A stretch of 64,000 nucleotides of DNA from an uncultured Verrucomicrobiota bacterium. GTDB taxonomy: Bacteria; Verrucomicrobiota; Verrucomicrobiia; Opitutales; Intestinicryptomonadaceae. The notes under the pieces were generated by a model, which was not told the origin of the DNA, did not search any database, and was given only the letters and a program-made list of their open reading frames with translations. The translations under genes were made by a program, and so were the position numbers. Of the stretch, positions 48,802 to 57,618 are shown one piece after another (positions within the stretch are counted from its first letter, which is position 1; each line of letters opens with the position of its first letter). The stretch spans positions 1 through 64,000 of the forward strand of contig CASFDK010000037.1 of the NCBI GenBank assembly GCA_949293415.1, read 5' to 3'.

Positions 48802-51222
48802 CTATTGCGCGGCGATTACTATGCGGTCGAGGAGCATGTCGTCGAATTTTTTTGCGCCCTCCAAACGCAGCCATAGCAGGAAACTTGACGCGTCCTTGCG
48901 CGAGGTATCCAGCTCTATTTCGCCGCAGTACAGTGGCTTGTATGAGTTGCCGAAGGCGTCGTATTTTTGCGCGTGCTTCATATAAATGTTCCACGTTCCC
49001 TTTTTGAAAGTGTAGGCTATCAGTTCGGCGTTCGGCGGCTGCCTTTCGAGCCCGCGCACGAACGCGTAGACTTTGAACTTGCGCAGCCCCGTTTTGCCGC
49101 TCGGCGACTTCAGCTTTACAAGGGTGTCGCGCAGGTTTATCTCGAAACGCCGCATACGTTCGCAGCCCGCGTCGAGTTTTGCCGCCCAGCCGTTCGAGGC
49201 GGCGGGGTCCTTTACGTAGACGACGGGGCGAGACATCACGTTGCGCGCAAAATTGCACTGGTCGATTTCCGCCTCCTGAATTTCGGCGACCGAGCCGCTA
49301 TCGCCGAATTTCCCGAGGTCGGGAGATGGCGATAGCTTCGGTTTTGCGGCGACGTATTCCGCCTGCCGCCTTGCGATTTGCGGTAGCTCTGCGGCAAACT
49401 CTTCGAACTGTCCGCGCGTTTCGTGTTGGTTGATTCTCGCCGTGCCGAAGTGCCTCCATCTCTCGGCGATGCTCTTGGCAAGCCCTTCGATGTCTTCGGG
49501 AAGTCTTACCGCAGTTCCCGCGCGTTTTGCTGCGGCGTAAAGCTGCGCGTGGTTCAGAACCGCAACGTAGTCGATCGGCAGCGATTCGCGGGAGATTTTT
49601 TCGGTTAGCCCGCGGTATTTTTCGGGGGCGGCTTTTTCGAGCTTTCGCGCTTTTTCGAGGGCGCGTTTCATAGCCGAGCGCATTTTGCCGAAAGTGCCGC
49701 AGTCCATCCAAGTAAGGGTGTCTGTGTAGTAGCAGCTGAGGGCGAAATTCGTGCGTTCCGCCGCAGCCGTTTGCGCGTCGAGATATTCGCGCAGCAAGGG
49801 GGCGACTTCGGGGGCGTAGTAGCCGCGCAAAAATTCGTCGAGCAGGGCGGACGGGTCGAGCGCGGGGTTCCACATCAGCTTGTACAGATACCAGTTGCGC
49901 AGGCGCACAAAGTCTCCCGCGGTGTTTGTCTGGTCGCTCTGCTCGAACAGACCGATTGCGCCGTTCCTTTTGAAAAATCCGATATTCTTTGCGAGCACGC
50001 CGAAGTTGGGATAGGGAATTTGGTAGTTCTTAAAGCAGGTTGTGTAGTCCCAAATCGTGATTCTGTCGGTTATTTTTCCCCATTCCGCGAAGTCCTGCGT
50101 GAAGCCGTATTCGGTGTCGGTCTCGAGCGGATGGGCGAAGTCGCATTCAATGGAGCAAAGCTCTATCCAGACGTTTTCGCGCGGGACGATTCCCTTCGGC
50201 GCTTTGCGCGAGTACGTGTAGGCGAATGTTACAACCTTTGTGTCGGGATATTTCTTTTCGACGGCTTTTGCTATTTTGTTTGCGAACGCCAGAATCGGCG
50301 CGGAATGCGCGTTGCCGTGTGCCTTTTCGAACTCCGAGCATTTGGCGCATTCGCACCATCCGTTCCAGTCGTTTTGCGAGACGTGCACGTAGCGGGCGTA
50401 TGGGCGTTTTTCGAGGGCGGCGAGCACGTTGCGCGAAAATTCCGCCGCCATTTCGTCGTTCGTAAAACACAGCTGCGCGTGCTCGAAGACGCGCTTGCCG
50501 CCGATTTCCGAGAACCATTCGGGATGTTCCTTGAAATACTTTTCCGGAGGAATCATCTTGAATGCCGAGTGGTAGGAGACCGCGAAGCACTCGTCGATTT
50601 CGCGGCGTAGTTCGGGATTGGCGGCGGGTAGCACCGAGCTTTTAAGCGCGGCGGCAAGCTCGAAGTTTTGCCCCACTTTGTAGTCCACTTTTCGCAGCTG
50701 GAAGGCGGGCGCGGAGATTTTGTCGATTGTACCGACCGCGATTTTTCCCTTTTGCGGAACGCAAATTCCGTCGTCCGCCCAGAAGCGTATGCCGATGTTT
50801 TCCTCCAGAAACATCGCCGCCGCGTAGAGTGTGCCGCGCTTTTTGTGTCCGCCGATTACGACGTCGCCGTTGTACGTTTTCAGTACGGCGGTGTCGTAGC
50901 CTGCGGTATCTGGATTGAAGTCGGGCAGGGCGGCTTTTGAGCGTTTTGTCGCGCCCACATAGATTGAGGGCTTGCCCTGTTCCGCCGCGGATTCGCGGAT
51001 TATTGCAAAGTCCGCGCCCGAGGCTTTGTCGAGGTATTTTTTCAGAAAGCTGGCGGCATAGGTTTCGCAATGCGTGGGCGCGTCGGGCACGACTATTTTA
51101 GTCCGTGCGGTTGCGCCGTCCGAGAGTACTATTTGCGGCGGCCGCGCGTCTTTTGTTCCTCCGCCGCAAGCAGCGAGGAAAACGCCCGTAGCTGCGATTA
51201 TTGTGTATGCCGCTTTTTTCAT
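48802..51222 (-). CDS. DUF4838 domain lipoprotein (copy 1)
   Basis: 806 residues with a lipoprotein signal (V-F-L-A-A-C-G near residue 19). An N-terminal alpha/beta domain of the kind found before several glycoside hydrolases (I-V-V-P-D-A-P-T-H-C-E-T-Y-A-A) precedes the DUF4838 region, whose hallmarks are H-V-S-Q-N-D with C-E-C-A-K-C and S-I-E-C-D-F-A-H-P-L-E. The DUF4838 fold is related to glycosidase TIM barrels, but no activity is established. It is the most divergent of three tandem paralogues and lies 1 bp after copy 2. Probably a surface carbohydrate-active protein. Confidence 0.8.
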   Translation of the reverse strand: MKKAAYTIIAATGVFLAACGGGTKDARPPQIVLSDGATARTKIVVPDAPTHCETYAASFLKKYLDKASGADFAIIRESAAEQGKPSIYVGATKRSKAALPDFNPDTAGYDTAVLKTYNGDVVIGGHKKRGTLYAAAMFLEENIGIRFWADDGICVPQKGKIAVGTIDKISAPAFQLRKVDYKVGQNFELAAALKSSVLPAANPELRREIDECFAVSYHSAFKMIPPEKYFKEHPEWFSEIGGKRVFEHAQLCFTNDEMAAEFSRNVLAALEKRPYARYVHVSQNDWNGWCECAKCSEFEKAHGNAHSAPILAFANKIAKAVEKKYPDTKVVTFAYTYSRKAPKGIVPRENVWIELCSIECDFAHPLETDTEYGFTQDFAEWGKITDRITIWDYTTCFKNYQIPYPNFGVLAKNIGFFKRNGAIGLFEQSDQTNTAGDFVRLRNWYLYKLMWNPALDPSALLDEFLRGYYAPEVAPLLREYLDAQTAAAERTNFALSCYYTDTLTWMDCGTFGKMRSAMKRALEKARKLEKAAPEKYRGLTEKISRESLPIDYVAVLNHAQLYAAAKRAGTAVRLPEDIEGLAKSIAERWRHFGTARINQHETRGQFEEFAAELPQIARRQAEYVAAKPKLSPSPDLGKFGDSGSVAEIQEAEIDQCNFARNVMSRPVVYVKDPAASNGWAAKLDAGCERMRRFEINLRDTLVKLKSPSGKTGLRKFKVYAFVRGLERQPPNAELIAYTFKKGTWNIYMKHAQKYDAFGNSYKPLYCGEIELDTSRKDASSFLLWLRLEGAKKFDDMLLDRIVIAAQ

Positions 51223-51223
51223 T

Positions 51224-53668
51224 TTACTGTCTTACGAATACGATTCTGTCCACAAGCAGGTTCGAGTTTTTGCCGCAGTAGAGCAGGAACTTCAGGCATA
51301 CTGCGTCCTTGCGCCCGCCTTCGATGTCGGGATGTTCGAATGTCCCGAGCTCGACAAATTCGTACTTGTCCGACGGCGCAAATTCTCGGTCGATAAGTAC
51401 GCGCTGTATGCGCCTCGGGTGTTTGTTCTTTGCATCGTAGATTCCGACGGGGTTGAAGTTGAGCCATGCGCAGGCGCGCCTGCCGATTGTCTTGCCGCCC
51501 GCGTTGCGCACTGCGGCGTAGATTTTGAATTTGTCCGACTTTTCGTTGCCGCTTGCCGACTTTAGTTTTACGAGGTTGTCGCGCAGCTGAATCTCGAAGC
51601 GTTTCGCGTCGGAGCACTTCGCCGCCCATCCGTTGGAGGCGTTTTGGTCGGCGACGTATCGGCTCGGCATTTGGCTCCAGCCTTCGCCCCAGCCGTTGCC
51701 GCTCTGTTCTATGCGGTCTTCCTGAAAGTCGGCGTATGTCCCTTCGGCGAACTTTGCGGCGAGATCTTTAGAATCGAAAGTTTTCGGGTTTGCTTCGAGG
51801 TATTGCTTTTGCCAACGCGCGTAGTTTTTGAAGTTCGTCCAAGTCTGTTTGAATTTGTCCAGCTTCATATAGGGTACGATGCGTTCCGTTCCGAAGTTTT
51901 GGAAGCGGTTTATGATGTCCTGCGCCGCGCTTTCGACATCTTTCGGATACGCCACTTCTACGCCCGCCCGTTCCGCGAGCCTGTGCAGCTGCACGTTGTA
52001 CATCGTGCCTACGTAGTCAATCGGCAGCTTGTCGCGCCAGACTTTCCGCACGAGGCTGTGCGGGGCCTTGCCCGATTTTTCGAGGGCTTTCGCCGTGTCG
52101 AGAGCCTTCTGCATAAGCGTTGCCGCCTTGTTGTATGTGCCTATGTCCATCCAAGTGAGGGTGTCCACATAGTCGCAGCCCTGCGCGTATTTTACGGAGC
52201 GGGCGCGGTTCTCGATTGTGTCGAGATACTCGCGGTAGATTGCCGCGATTTCGCCGCCGTAATAGCCGTTCAAAAATTCGTCGATAAGCTTTTTGTCGTC
52301 GAGGTTGGGGTTCCACATCAGCTTCGACATAACCCAAAGGCGCATATGGTTGAAGTCTCCGACATTGCAGAACGAGTTGCCCTGCTCGAACAGACCTATC
52401 GCCCCGTTCTTTGCGAAAAAGCGGATGTCGCCGCCGACGAGATAAATGTTCGGGTAGGGAATTATGTAGTTCGAAAAGCAGGTTGTATAGTTCCAGATTG
52501 TGAGGTTGCGGGTGAGTTTGCTCCACTCTTTGATGTCGAGCGTGAAGCCGTAGTCGGTGTCGGACTCGAGCGGATGGGCGAAGTCGCATTCAATGGTGCA
52601 AAGTTCAATCCAGACGTTGTGCCGCGGCTTGATGTTCTTCGGCGCGCGGCGGCTGTACTGGTAGGCGAAGGTAACGACGCGCGTGTCGGGATAGTCCTTT
52701 TCTATCGCCTCCCCGACGGCGTTTGCCGTATCGACGAGCAGTGCCGACTGTTCGCCGCCGTGGGCATTGACGAAGTCGGTGCAGTTTTTGCATTCGCAGT
52801 AGTTGTAGTGGTCGTTTTGCGAGACGTGCACGAAGCGGGCGTAGGGCATTCGCGCGAGTTTTTCGCGGATATTTTTTATGAGTTCGGCGCGCATTTCGGT
52901 GTTTGTAAGGCAGAGCTGCGCGAGTCCGCGCTCGGGCACTTCGAAGACGCGCCTGCCGCCGATTTCCGAATACCATTCGGGATGTTTTCCGAAGTATTTT
53001 TCCGGCGGCAGAATTTTGTAGAACGAGTGGTAGCCGATTGCGAAACTTTGCGAAATTTCCTTCGAAAGTTCTTTGTCGTCGGGCTTGAGCTGCCCGTTTT
53101 TGTTCCGCGCGGCGAACCTCCAGTTAAAGCTGTCGGGTATGTAGTTTGTCTGGCGGAATTGCAACGTCGGCGAATATTTTTTGTCGATAGACCCAAGCTC
53201 TATCGTGGGTTTGTTCGGAATGAAAGACTCTTTTGCCGTCCACCATTTCGCGCCGAGTTCGTCCTCCAGAAACGAGTACACCGCGTAGAGCGTGCCGCGC
53301 CGCGCGTGCCCGCCTATCAGCAGGTTGCCGTCGGCGGTTTTTACGAGCGTTGTGTCGAACGGAACTTTCTTCGGGTCGAAGTCGGGCGCGAGCTTGCGCG
53401 TTTGCGGCGTGTCGCCGAGGTATACCGACTTCTTGGATTTGTCCGCCGCCGAAAACTTCACGATTTCGAAGCTGCCGCCCGTGATTTTGTCGAGGTGCTC
53501 CTTTAGCTCCTGCGCCGCGTATTCCTCGGCGCGGGTAGGCGAGTCGGGTACGACAATCGGCGCGAGGGCGTTTCCGTTTTCGGCGAGTTTGACGGTTTGA
53601 TTTTTGCACGCGCAAAACATTGCAAGCGGTGCGAACATTGCCAGTGTCAGATATTTTTTTGCATCCAT
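51224..53668 (-). CDS. DUF4838 domain lipoprotein (copy 2)
   Basis: 814 residues from the ATG at 53666-53668; the longer open frame is a shadow of copy 3. A lipoprotein signal ends in A-M-F-C-A-C. The N-terminal domain (V-V-P-D-S-P-T-R-A-E-E-Y-A-A) is almost identical to that of copy 3. DUF4838 hallmarks S-Q-N-D, C-E-C-K-N-C and I-E-C-D-F-A-H-P-L-E are present. The C-terminal part is a beta-sandwich-like region as in copy 1. It is the middle gene of the operon, 20 bp after copy 3. Confidence 0.82.
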   Translation of the reverse strand: MDAKKYLTLAMFAPLAMFCACKNQTVKLAENGNALAPIVVPDSPTRAEEYAAQELKEHLDKITGGSFEIVKFSAADKSKKSVYLGDTPQTRKLAPDFDPKKVPFDTTLVKTADGNLLIGGHARRGTLYAVYSFLEDELGAKWWTAKESFIPNKPTIELGSIDKKYSPTLQFRQTNYIPDSFNWRFAARNKNGQLKPDDKELSKEISQSFAIGYHSFYKILPPEKYFGKHPEWYSEIGGRRVFEVPERGLAQLCLTNTEMRAELIKNIREKLARMPYARFVHVSQNDHYNYCECKNCTDFVNAHGGEQSALLVDTANAVGEAIEKDYPDTRVVTFAYQYSRRAPKNIKPRHNVWIELCTIECDFAHPLESDTDYGFTLDIKEWSKLTRNLTIWNYTTCFSNYIIPYPNIYLVGGDIRFFAKNGAIGLFEQGNSFCNVGDFNHMRLWVMSKLMWNPNLDDKKLIDEFLNGYYGGEIAAIYREYLDTIENRARSVKYAQGCDYVDTLTWMDIGTYNKAATLMQKALDTAKALEKSGKAPHSLVRKVWRDKLPIDYVGTMYNVQLHRLAERAGVEVAYPKDVESAAQDIINRFQNFGTERIVPYMKLDKFKQTWTNFKNYARWQKQYLEANPKTFDSKDLAAKFAEGTYADFQEDRIEQSGNGWGEGWSQMPSRYVADQNASNGWAAKCSDAKRFEIQLRDNLVKLKSASGNEKSDKFKIYAAVRNAGGKTIGRRACAWLNFNPVGIYDAKNKHPRRIQRVLIDREFAPSDKYEFVELGTFEHPDIEGGRKDAVCLKFLLYCGKNSNLLVDRIVFVRQ

Positions 53669-53688
53669 TTTTTTCGTTGCCTTTCGGG

Positions 53689-56079
53689 TTAGTTCTCGAC
53701 GATTACAATGCGGTCGAGCAGGAAGTTTTTCGGGTCTTTCGGGGTGATTGTGAGCTTGTGGCAGACGGCGTGTTTGCGCGCGAGCGATTCGGGCGTGTAG
53801 CCGAATTTGCCGATGTTTACCAGCATATAGTCGCCGCCCGTTTTGATGTCGCGCCACTTTTTGTCGTAGATTGTTTTGAACGCGTTTTTCGCTCCCTTTG
53901 TGCTGATGTAGGCGTAGATTGTGTAGGTGCGCGCCGCCGATTTTTTGCCCGAAGCGGACTTGAGCTTTATCAGGTAGTCTCGGTAGGGCATTGTGAAAGT
54001 GTCGCCGTCGTAGAGCTTGGAGGCGAAACCGTTCGAGGCGAGCGGATCGGCGACGAACTCGACGGGTATGTGTATGCGCCTGTCGCGCGGGCTGGACTGC
54101 ATAAAGTGGTCGTCCTGAAATTCTCGGAACGACTCGGCTGGGAATGCCGTCAGAATGTCGGCGGGAACGAAATTGCGCTTCGCCTTTTTTACGTATTCCT
54201 TTTGGTTTGCCGCAGCCTTCCTGATTCTGTACCACGACTTTTCGAACTTGGCGCGGTCGTAGTTGGGAATCATTCCGGTGGTTCTGTTTTGCTCGAAGAC
54301 CTTTATCATTTTTTCGGCGGTGTATTCTATGTCGCGCATACGCGCTATCTTCCTGCCCTCGCGTTCGGCGAGCATTTGGGCGTTGGCGTAGTTCATCAGC
54401 GCGAACCAGTCGAACGACGTTCTGTCGCGCCGCACCTTGGATGCAAGCCCGCGGTATTTTTCGGGATCTTTCGCCTCAAGCTCGACCGCCTTGTCGAGAG
54501 CGTCCTCCATCAACGCCGCCGCCCGAATGAACGTGTCGATATCCATCCACGCAAGGATGTCGTCGAAACCTATCGATTGAGCGTATTTCGTGTTGAACGC
54601 CCTGTCGTTTATCAGCCAGATGTACTCTTCGAAAATCGCGCCCACTTCGGGCGTGTAGTATCCGTGGAGAAATTCGCGCACGAGCTTTTTTGTGTCGAGG
54701 CTTGGGTTCCACATCAAATGCGAAAGTACCCAGTAGCGCAGGCGCACCATATCGCCGACATTGCAGTACGCGTCCGCCTGCTCGAAAAGTCCGATTGCGC
54801 CGTTGCGGACGAAAAATTCGATGTCGGGCTTGAAGCAGTTGAAGTTGGGGTAGGGGTAGAGGTGGTTCTTGAAATTCGTTACATAGTTCCAGATTGTGAG
54901 GTTGCGGGTGAGCTTGCTCCACTCCTTGATGTCGGGCGTGAAGCCGTAGTCGGTGTCGGACTCGAGCGGATGGGCGAAGTCGCATTCAATGGTGCACAAC
55001 TCCACCCAAACATTGTGCCGCGGCTTGATGTTTTTCGGCGCGCGGCGACCGTACTGGTAGGCGAAGGTAACGATTTTCACATTCGGAAACTCCCCCTCGA
55101 CCGCCTCGGCGACCGCGTTCGCCCAGTCGATAATCAACGCCGACTGTTCGCCGCCGTGGGCTTTCACGAAGTCGGCGCAGTTCTTGCATTCGCAGTAATT
55201 GTAGTAGTCGTTTTGCGAAATGTGCGCAAATTCGGAGTCGGGTCTTTTGCGGATTTTGTCTAGCACGACTTTTATGAATTCCGCGCGCATTTCGGCGTTC
55301 GTAAGGCACAGTTGCGCCAGTTGGTTGCCCTTGACTTTGTGCACGCGCCTGCCGCCGATTTCCGAATACCACTCGGGGTGTTTGTCGAAATATTTTGCGG
55401 GCGGCAGAATGTGGTATGCCGAATGGTAGCCGATTGCGAAGCCGTTGTTTGTCTGCCGTTGCAATGTTTTGTCGTCGAAAATAAGCGAACCCGCGCGGCA
55501 ACGGGCGGTGAAGCGCGGAGCCCGCCACGCGGGGATGTAGTCGAGCACCCTGTGCTTGAGCGCGGGAGCGTAGTCGGTGTTCTGCTCGGGAACGGCGAGC
55601 GTGGGCGAATGCGGAATGCGCGACTCCCCCGCCGTCCACCAACGCACGCCGAGAGTGTCTTCTAGGAATGTCTCGACCGCGAAAATCGTACCGCGTTTTT
55701 TGTGTCCGACGATTGCGAGCGCATCGGGGGTGGTCTTGATTTTGATTGCGTCGAATTCGAATTTTTCTGGGTCGCCGAAAAGCGAACGCGCCTTCGGGGT
55801 GTCGCCGACGTACACAGCAGGCTTCGACTTGTCCGCCGCCGAGAATTTCGCGATTTCAAAGCTGCCGCCCGTGATTTTGTCGAGGTGCTCCTTTAGCTCC
55901 TGCGCCGCGTATTCTTCGGCTCGGGTAGGCGAGTCGGGCACGACAATCGGTACGAGAGCCGCGCCGTCCTTCGACAATGCAAAATCTTTTGCGGCCGCAG
56001 CCTCCGAAAACAACAGAAATACCGCACAAAAACGCGCAAGATTACTCCCCGTCGCAAAAGACATACGCATACGCTTCAT
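53689..56079 (-). CDS. DUF4838 domain secreted protein (copy 3)
   Basis: 796 residues from the ATG at 56077-56079 (two further Met codons follow at 56070 and 56064). The signal peptide appears to be of the ordinary type (F-S-E-A-A-A-A-K-D, no lipobox Cys), so this paralogue may be free rather than lipid-anchored. The same domain order as copies 1 and 2 is visible, with N-D-Y-Y-N-Y-C-E-C-K-N-C and E-C-D-F-A-H-P-L-E. It is the first gene of the transcript. Short blocks of DNA are nearly identical to copy 2. Confidence 0.82.
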   Translation of the reverse strand: MKRMRMSFATGSNLARFCAVFLLFSEAAAAKDFALSKDGAALVPIVVPDSPTRAEEYAAQELKEHLDKITGGSFEIAKFSAADKSKPAVYVGDTPKARSLFGDPEKFEFDAIKIKTTPDALAIVGHKKRGTIFAVETFLEDTLGVRWWTAGESRIPHSPTLAVPEQNTDYAPALKHRVLDYIPAWRAPRFTARCRAGSLIFDDKTLQRQTNNGFAIGYHSAYHILPPAKYFDKHPEWYSEIGGRRVHKVKGNQLAQLCLTNAEMRAEFIKVVLDKIRKRPDSEFAHISQNDYYNYCECKNCADFVKAHGGEQSALIIDWANAVAEAVEGEFPNVKIVTFAYQYGRRAPKNIKPRHNVWVELCTIECDFAHPLESDTDYGFTPDIKEWSKLTRNLTIWNYVTNFKNHLYPYPNFNCFKPDIEFFVRNGAIGLFEQADAYCNVGDMVRLRYWVLSHLMWNPSLDTKKLVREFLHGYYTPEVGAIFEEYIWLINDRAFNTKYAQSIGFDDILAWMDIDTFIRAAALMEDALDKAVELEAKDPEKYRGLASKVRRDRTSFDWFALMNYANAQMLAEREGRKIARMRDIEYTAEKMIKVFEQNRTTGMIPNYDRAKFEKSWYRIRKAAANQKEYVKKAKRNFVPADILTAFPAESFREFQDDHFMQSSPRDRRIHIPVEFVADPLASNGFASKLYDGDTFTMPYRDYLIKLKSASGKKSAARTYTIYAYISTKGAKNAFKTIYDKKWRDIKTGGDYMLVNIGKFGYTPESLARKHAVCHKLTITPKDPKNFLLDRIVIVEN

Positions 56080-56179
56080 TAGTCGGGACGATAACAAATT
56101 GCGGTGCGGGGTGTCAATTTTATTGTGGCGCGAAAAAAATCTTTGACCCGCCCGCCGGAAAAATGCTTTCATTTCGCCG

Positions 56180-56869
56180 ATGGAAAATTTCGCAAAATAC
56201 GCAAGGCAGATTGCGCTCGACGGCTTCGGCGAAGACGGACAGCGGAAACTGGCGGCTTCGAAAGTCGCGCTAATCGGGGTCGGCGGCGTGGGAAGCGCGG
56301 CGTTGCCGCTGCTTGCGGGCGCGGGCTTCGGCGAAATCGCGCTTGCCGATTTCGACAGGGTTTCGGAACACAACCTGCATCGACAGACAATCTACCGCGC
56401 CGATTCCGGGGGGCTGCCGAAAGCGGAGCTTGCTGCGCAGTACGCCTGCGCGCTCAATCCCGATGTCCGCGTGGAATTTTTCGACGGAAAACTGACCTCC
56501 GAAAACGCGGGCGAAGTTCTCGGCGGGGCGTTGCTGTGCATAGACGCAACCGACACGTTCGAATCGCGCGGGGAGGTCTCGCGGATATGCGCGGGGCGCG
56601 GATTGAATCTGATTGCGGCGACGGCGGCGGGTTTTGTGTCGCAGAATTTTTTCTTCGGCGATGGATTTTATTTCGACGCAGTTGCGGACATTTCGGATTC
56701 GGCGCACCTGCCGCGCGGACTGCCGATATTCCCCCCCGCGGCGCACCTGAGCGGGGTGTGGGCTGCGTCCGCAGCGATTAAGTACGCGGTCTACGGCGAC
56801 TACGAGGTGGGCAGATTTTCGATGTTCGACGCAAAAAGCGCGAAATTCTTCTCCGCAAACATCAGTTGA
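56180..56869 (+). CDS. ThiF/MoeB-family adenylyltransferase-like protein
   Basis: 229 residues covering one E1-like Rossmann fold. The N-terminal Y-A-R-Q-I-A-L-D, the nucleotide loop G-V-G-G-V-G-S, the D-F-D-R-V-S-E-H-N-L-H-R-Q block and the C-I-D-A-T-D-T-F segment are typical of ThiF/MoeB/HesA proteins, which adenylate the C-terminal Gly of a ubiquitin-like sulphur carrier. The paired zinc cysteines of MoeB are absent and the C-terminal half has no Cys at all. No ThiS or MoaD is adjacent, so the partner is unknown. It is divergent from the DUF4838 operon and ends in a terminator. Confidence 0.82.
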   Translation: MENFAKYARQIALDGFGEDGQRKLAASKVALIGVGGVGSAALPLLAGAGFGEIALADFDRVSEHNLHRQTIYRADSGGLPKAELAAQYACALNPDVRVEFFDGKLTSENAGEVLGGALLCIDATDTFESRGEVSRICAGRGLNLIAATAAGFVSQNFFFGDGFYFDAVADISDSAHLPRGLPIFPPAAHLSGVWAASAAIKYAVYGDYEVGRFSMFDAKSAKFFSANIS

Positions 56870-56898
56870 TTTGTAATCATCGGGGCGTAGCGGACACA

Positions 56899-56935
56899 AA
56901 AAGACGGCACCGAAAGAATGTCGATGCCGTCTTTT
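56899..56935 (+). terminator. Terminator of the ThiF/MoeB-like gene
   Basis: AAAAGACGGCA (56899-56909) pairs with TGCCGTCTTTT (56925-56935). Confidence 0.8.
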
Positions 56936-57016
56936 GTCCGAATCAAAAACCGCCAAACCGCGCTTTCTGGCGGCTCTTGCGAATGTCCGCGCTATTTTAA
57001 GGTTCTGTCGGATTCT

Positions 57017-57400
57017 ATGGTTTTTTTAGTTGGTGTTGTAGGAATCGCATATTTATTGTTTTTTTTTAGTATAAGTTATGAAAAACATTTTTTTATAGCA
57101 TTGGTTCTGCATGTGTTTGCCTTCTCCTTTCCGCGCGTTCGCGTGGCGGTTCCGTTCTCCGTCGGCGCGAAGAACGACTACGTCGACGCGGTCTTGTCCG
57201 CCGAAGAAAGGGCGAAGTATTGCGAAAATTCCGTCGCATTTATCGAGAAACTTGCGGTAAAAACAACCTCAGTGCGATGGAGCTTTCGCTGTACTATCGG
57301 GGATGGAATCCAGAATTTGTATTTTTTCGTTTCAAGAAGAAGACAGCGCAGGATTTACCGTCTTTTTACGCGAAAACCGAAATGCGCGAAATGCCCAACC
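57017..57400 (+). pseudogene. Membrane-protein gene, frameshifted and lacking its own end
   Basis: From the ATG at 57017 a strongly hydrophobic N-terminus (V-F-L-V-G-V-V-G-I-A-Y-L-L-F-F-F) and a soluble part (V-D-A-V-L-S-A-E-E-R-A-K-Y) run until a run of five A residues near 57260. There the coding sense appears to continue in the -1 frame (N-N-L-S-A-M-E-L-S-L-Y-Y-R-G-W-N-P-E-F). That frame then runs into the double-palindrome repeat and the tRNA without a stop of its own. It looks like a gene broken by a 1-bp shift and cut at its 3' end. Function unknown. Confidence 0.4.
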
Positions 57401-57410
57401 CTCCCAAAAT

Positions 57411-57481
57411 GCGCGATTATAGTCGCGCCGAGGTATCACAAATAGGAACGAAGTTCCGTAGCCGCGCAGGCTGCAGCCTGC
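57411..57481 (+). repeat. Double-palindrome repeat, copy 2
   Basis: Same length and orientation as the copy at 33338-33408. The first palindrome carries one C-to-T change that would remain a G:U pair in RNA, and the second (GCAGGCTGCAGCCTGC, 57466-57481) is intact. It ends 7 bp before the 3' end of tRNA-Leu, so it could also serve as that gene's terminator stem on the minus strand. Confidence 0.85.
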
Positions 57482-57487
57482 AAAAAA

Positions 57488-57571
57488 TGCTCGGGAGGAG
57501 ATTTGAACTCCTACGTCCTTTCGGACACCGGCGCCTAAAGCCGATGCGTCTACCTATTTCGCCACCCGAGC
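57488..57571 (-). tRNA. tRNA-Leu (TAG)
   Basis: On the minus strand: acceptor GCTCGGG pairs with CCCGAGC, the anticodon loop contains TAG, and there is a long variable arm (GTGTCCGAAAGGACG) as required for a class II tRNA. The 3' CCA is not encoded. A run of six T residues follows directly. Confidence 0.95.
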
Positions 57572-57618
57572 GCGATTATGAGTTACAAAGTCTTCCGATT
57601 TTTCGCGAAAATGCGAGC

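Noticed and set aside
53669..54235. N-terminal extension of DUF4838 copy 2
   Set aside because: It overlaps the coding end of copy 3 and is low-complexity; the start at 53668 gives a normal lipoprotein signal.
56080..56373. N-terminal extension of DUF4838 copy 3
   Set aside because: It overlaps the divergent ThiF/MoeB-like gene, and a proper signal peptide starts at 56079.
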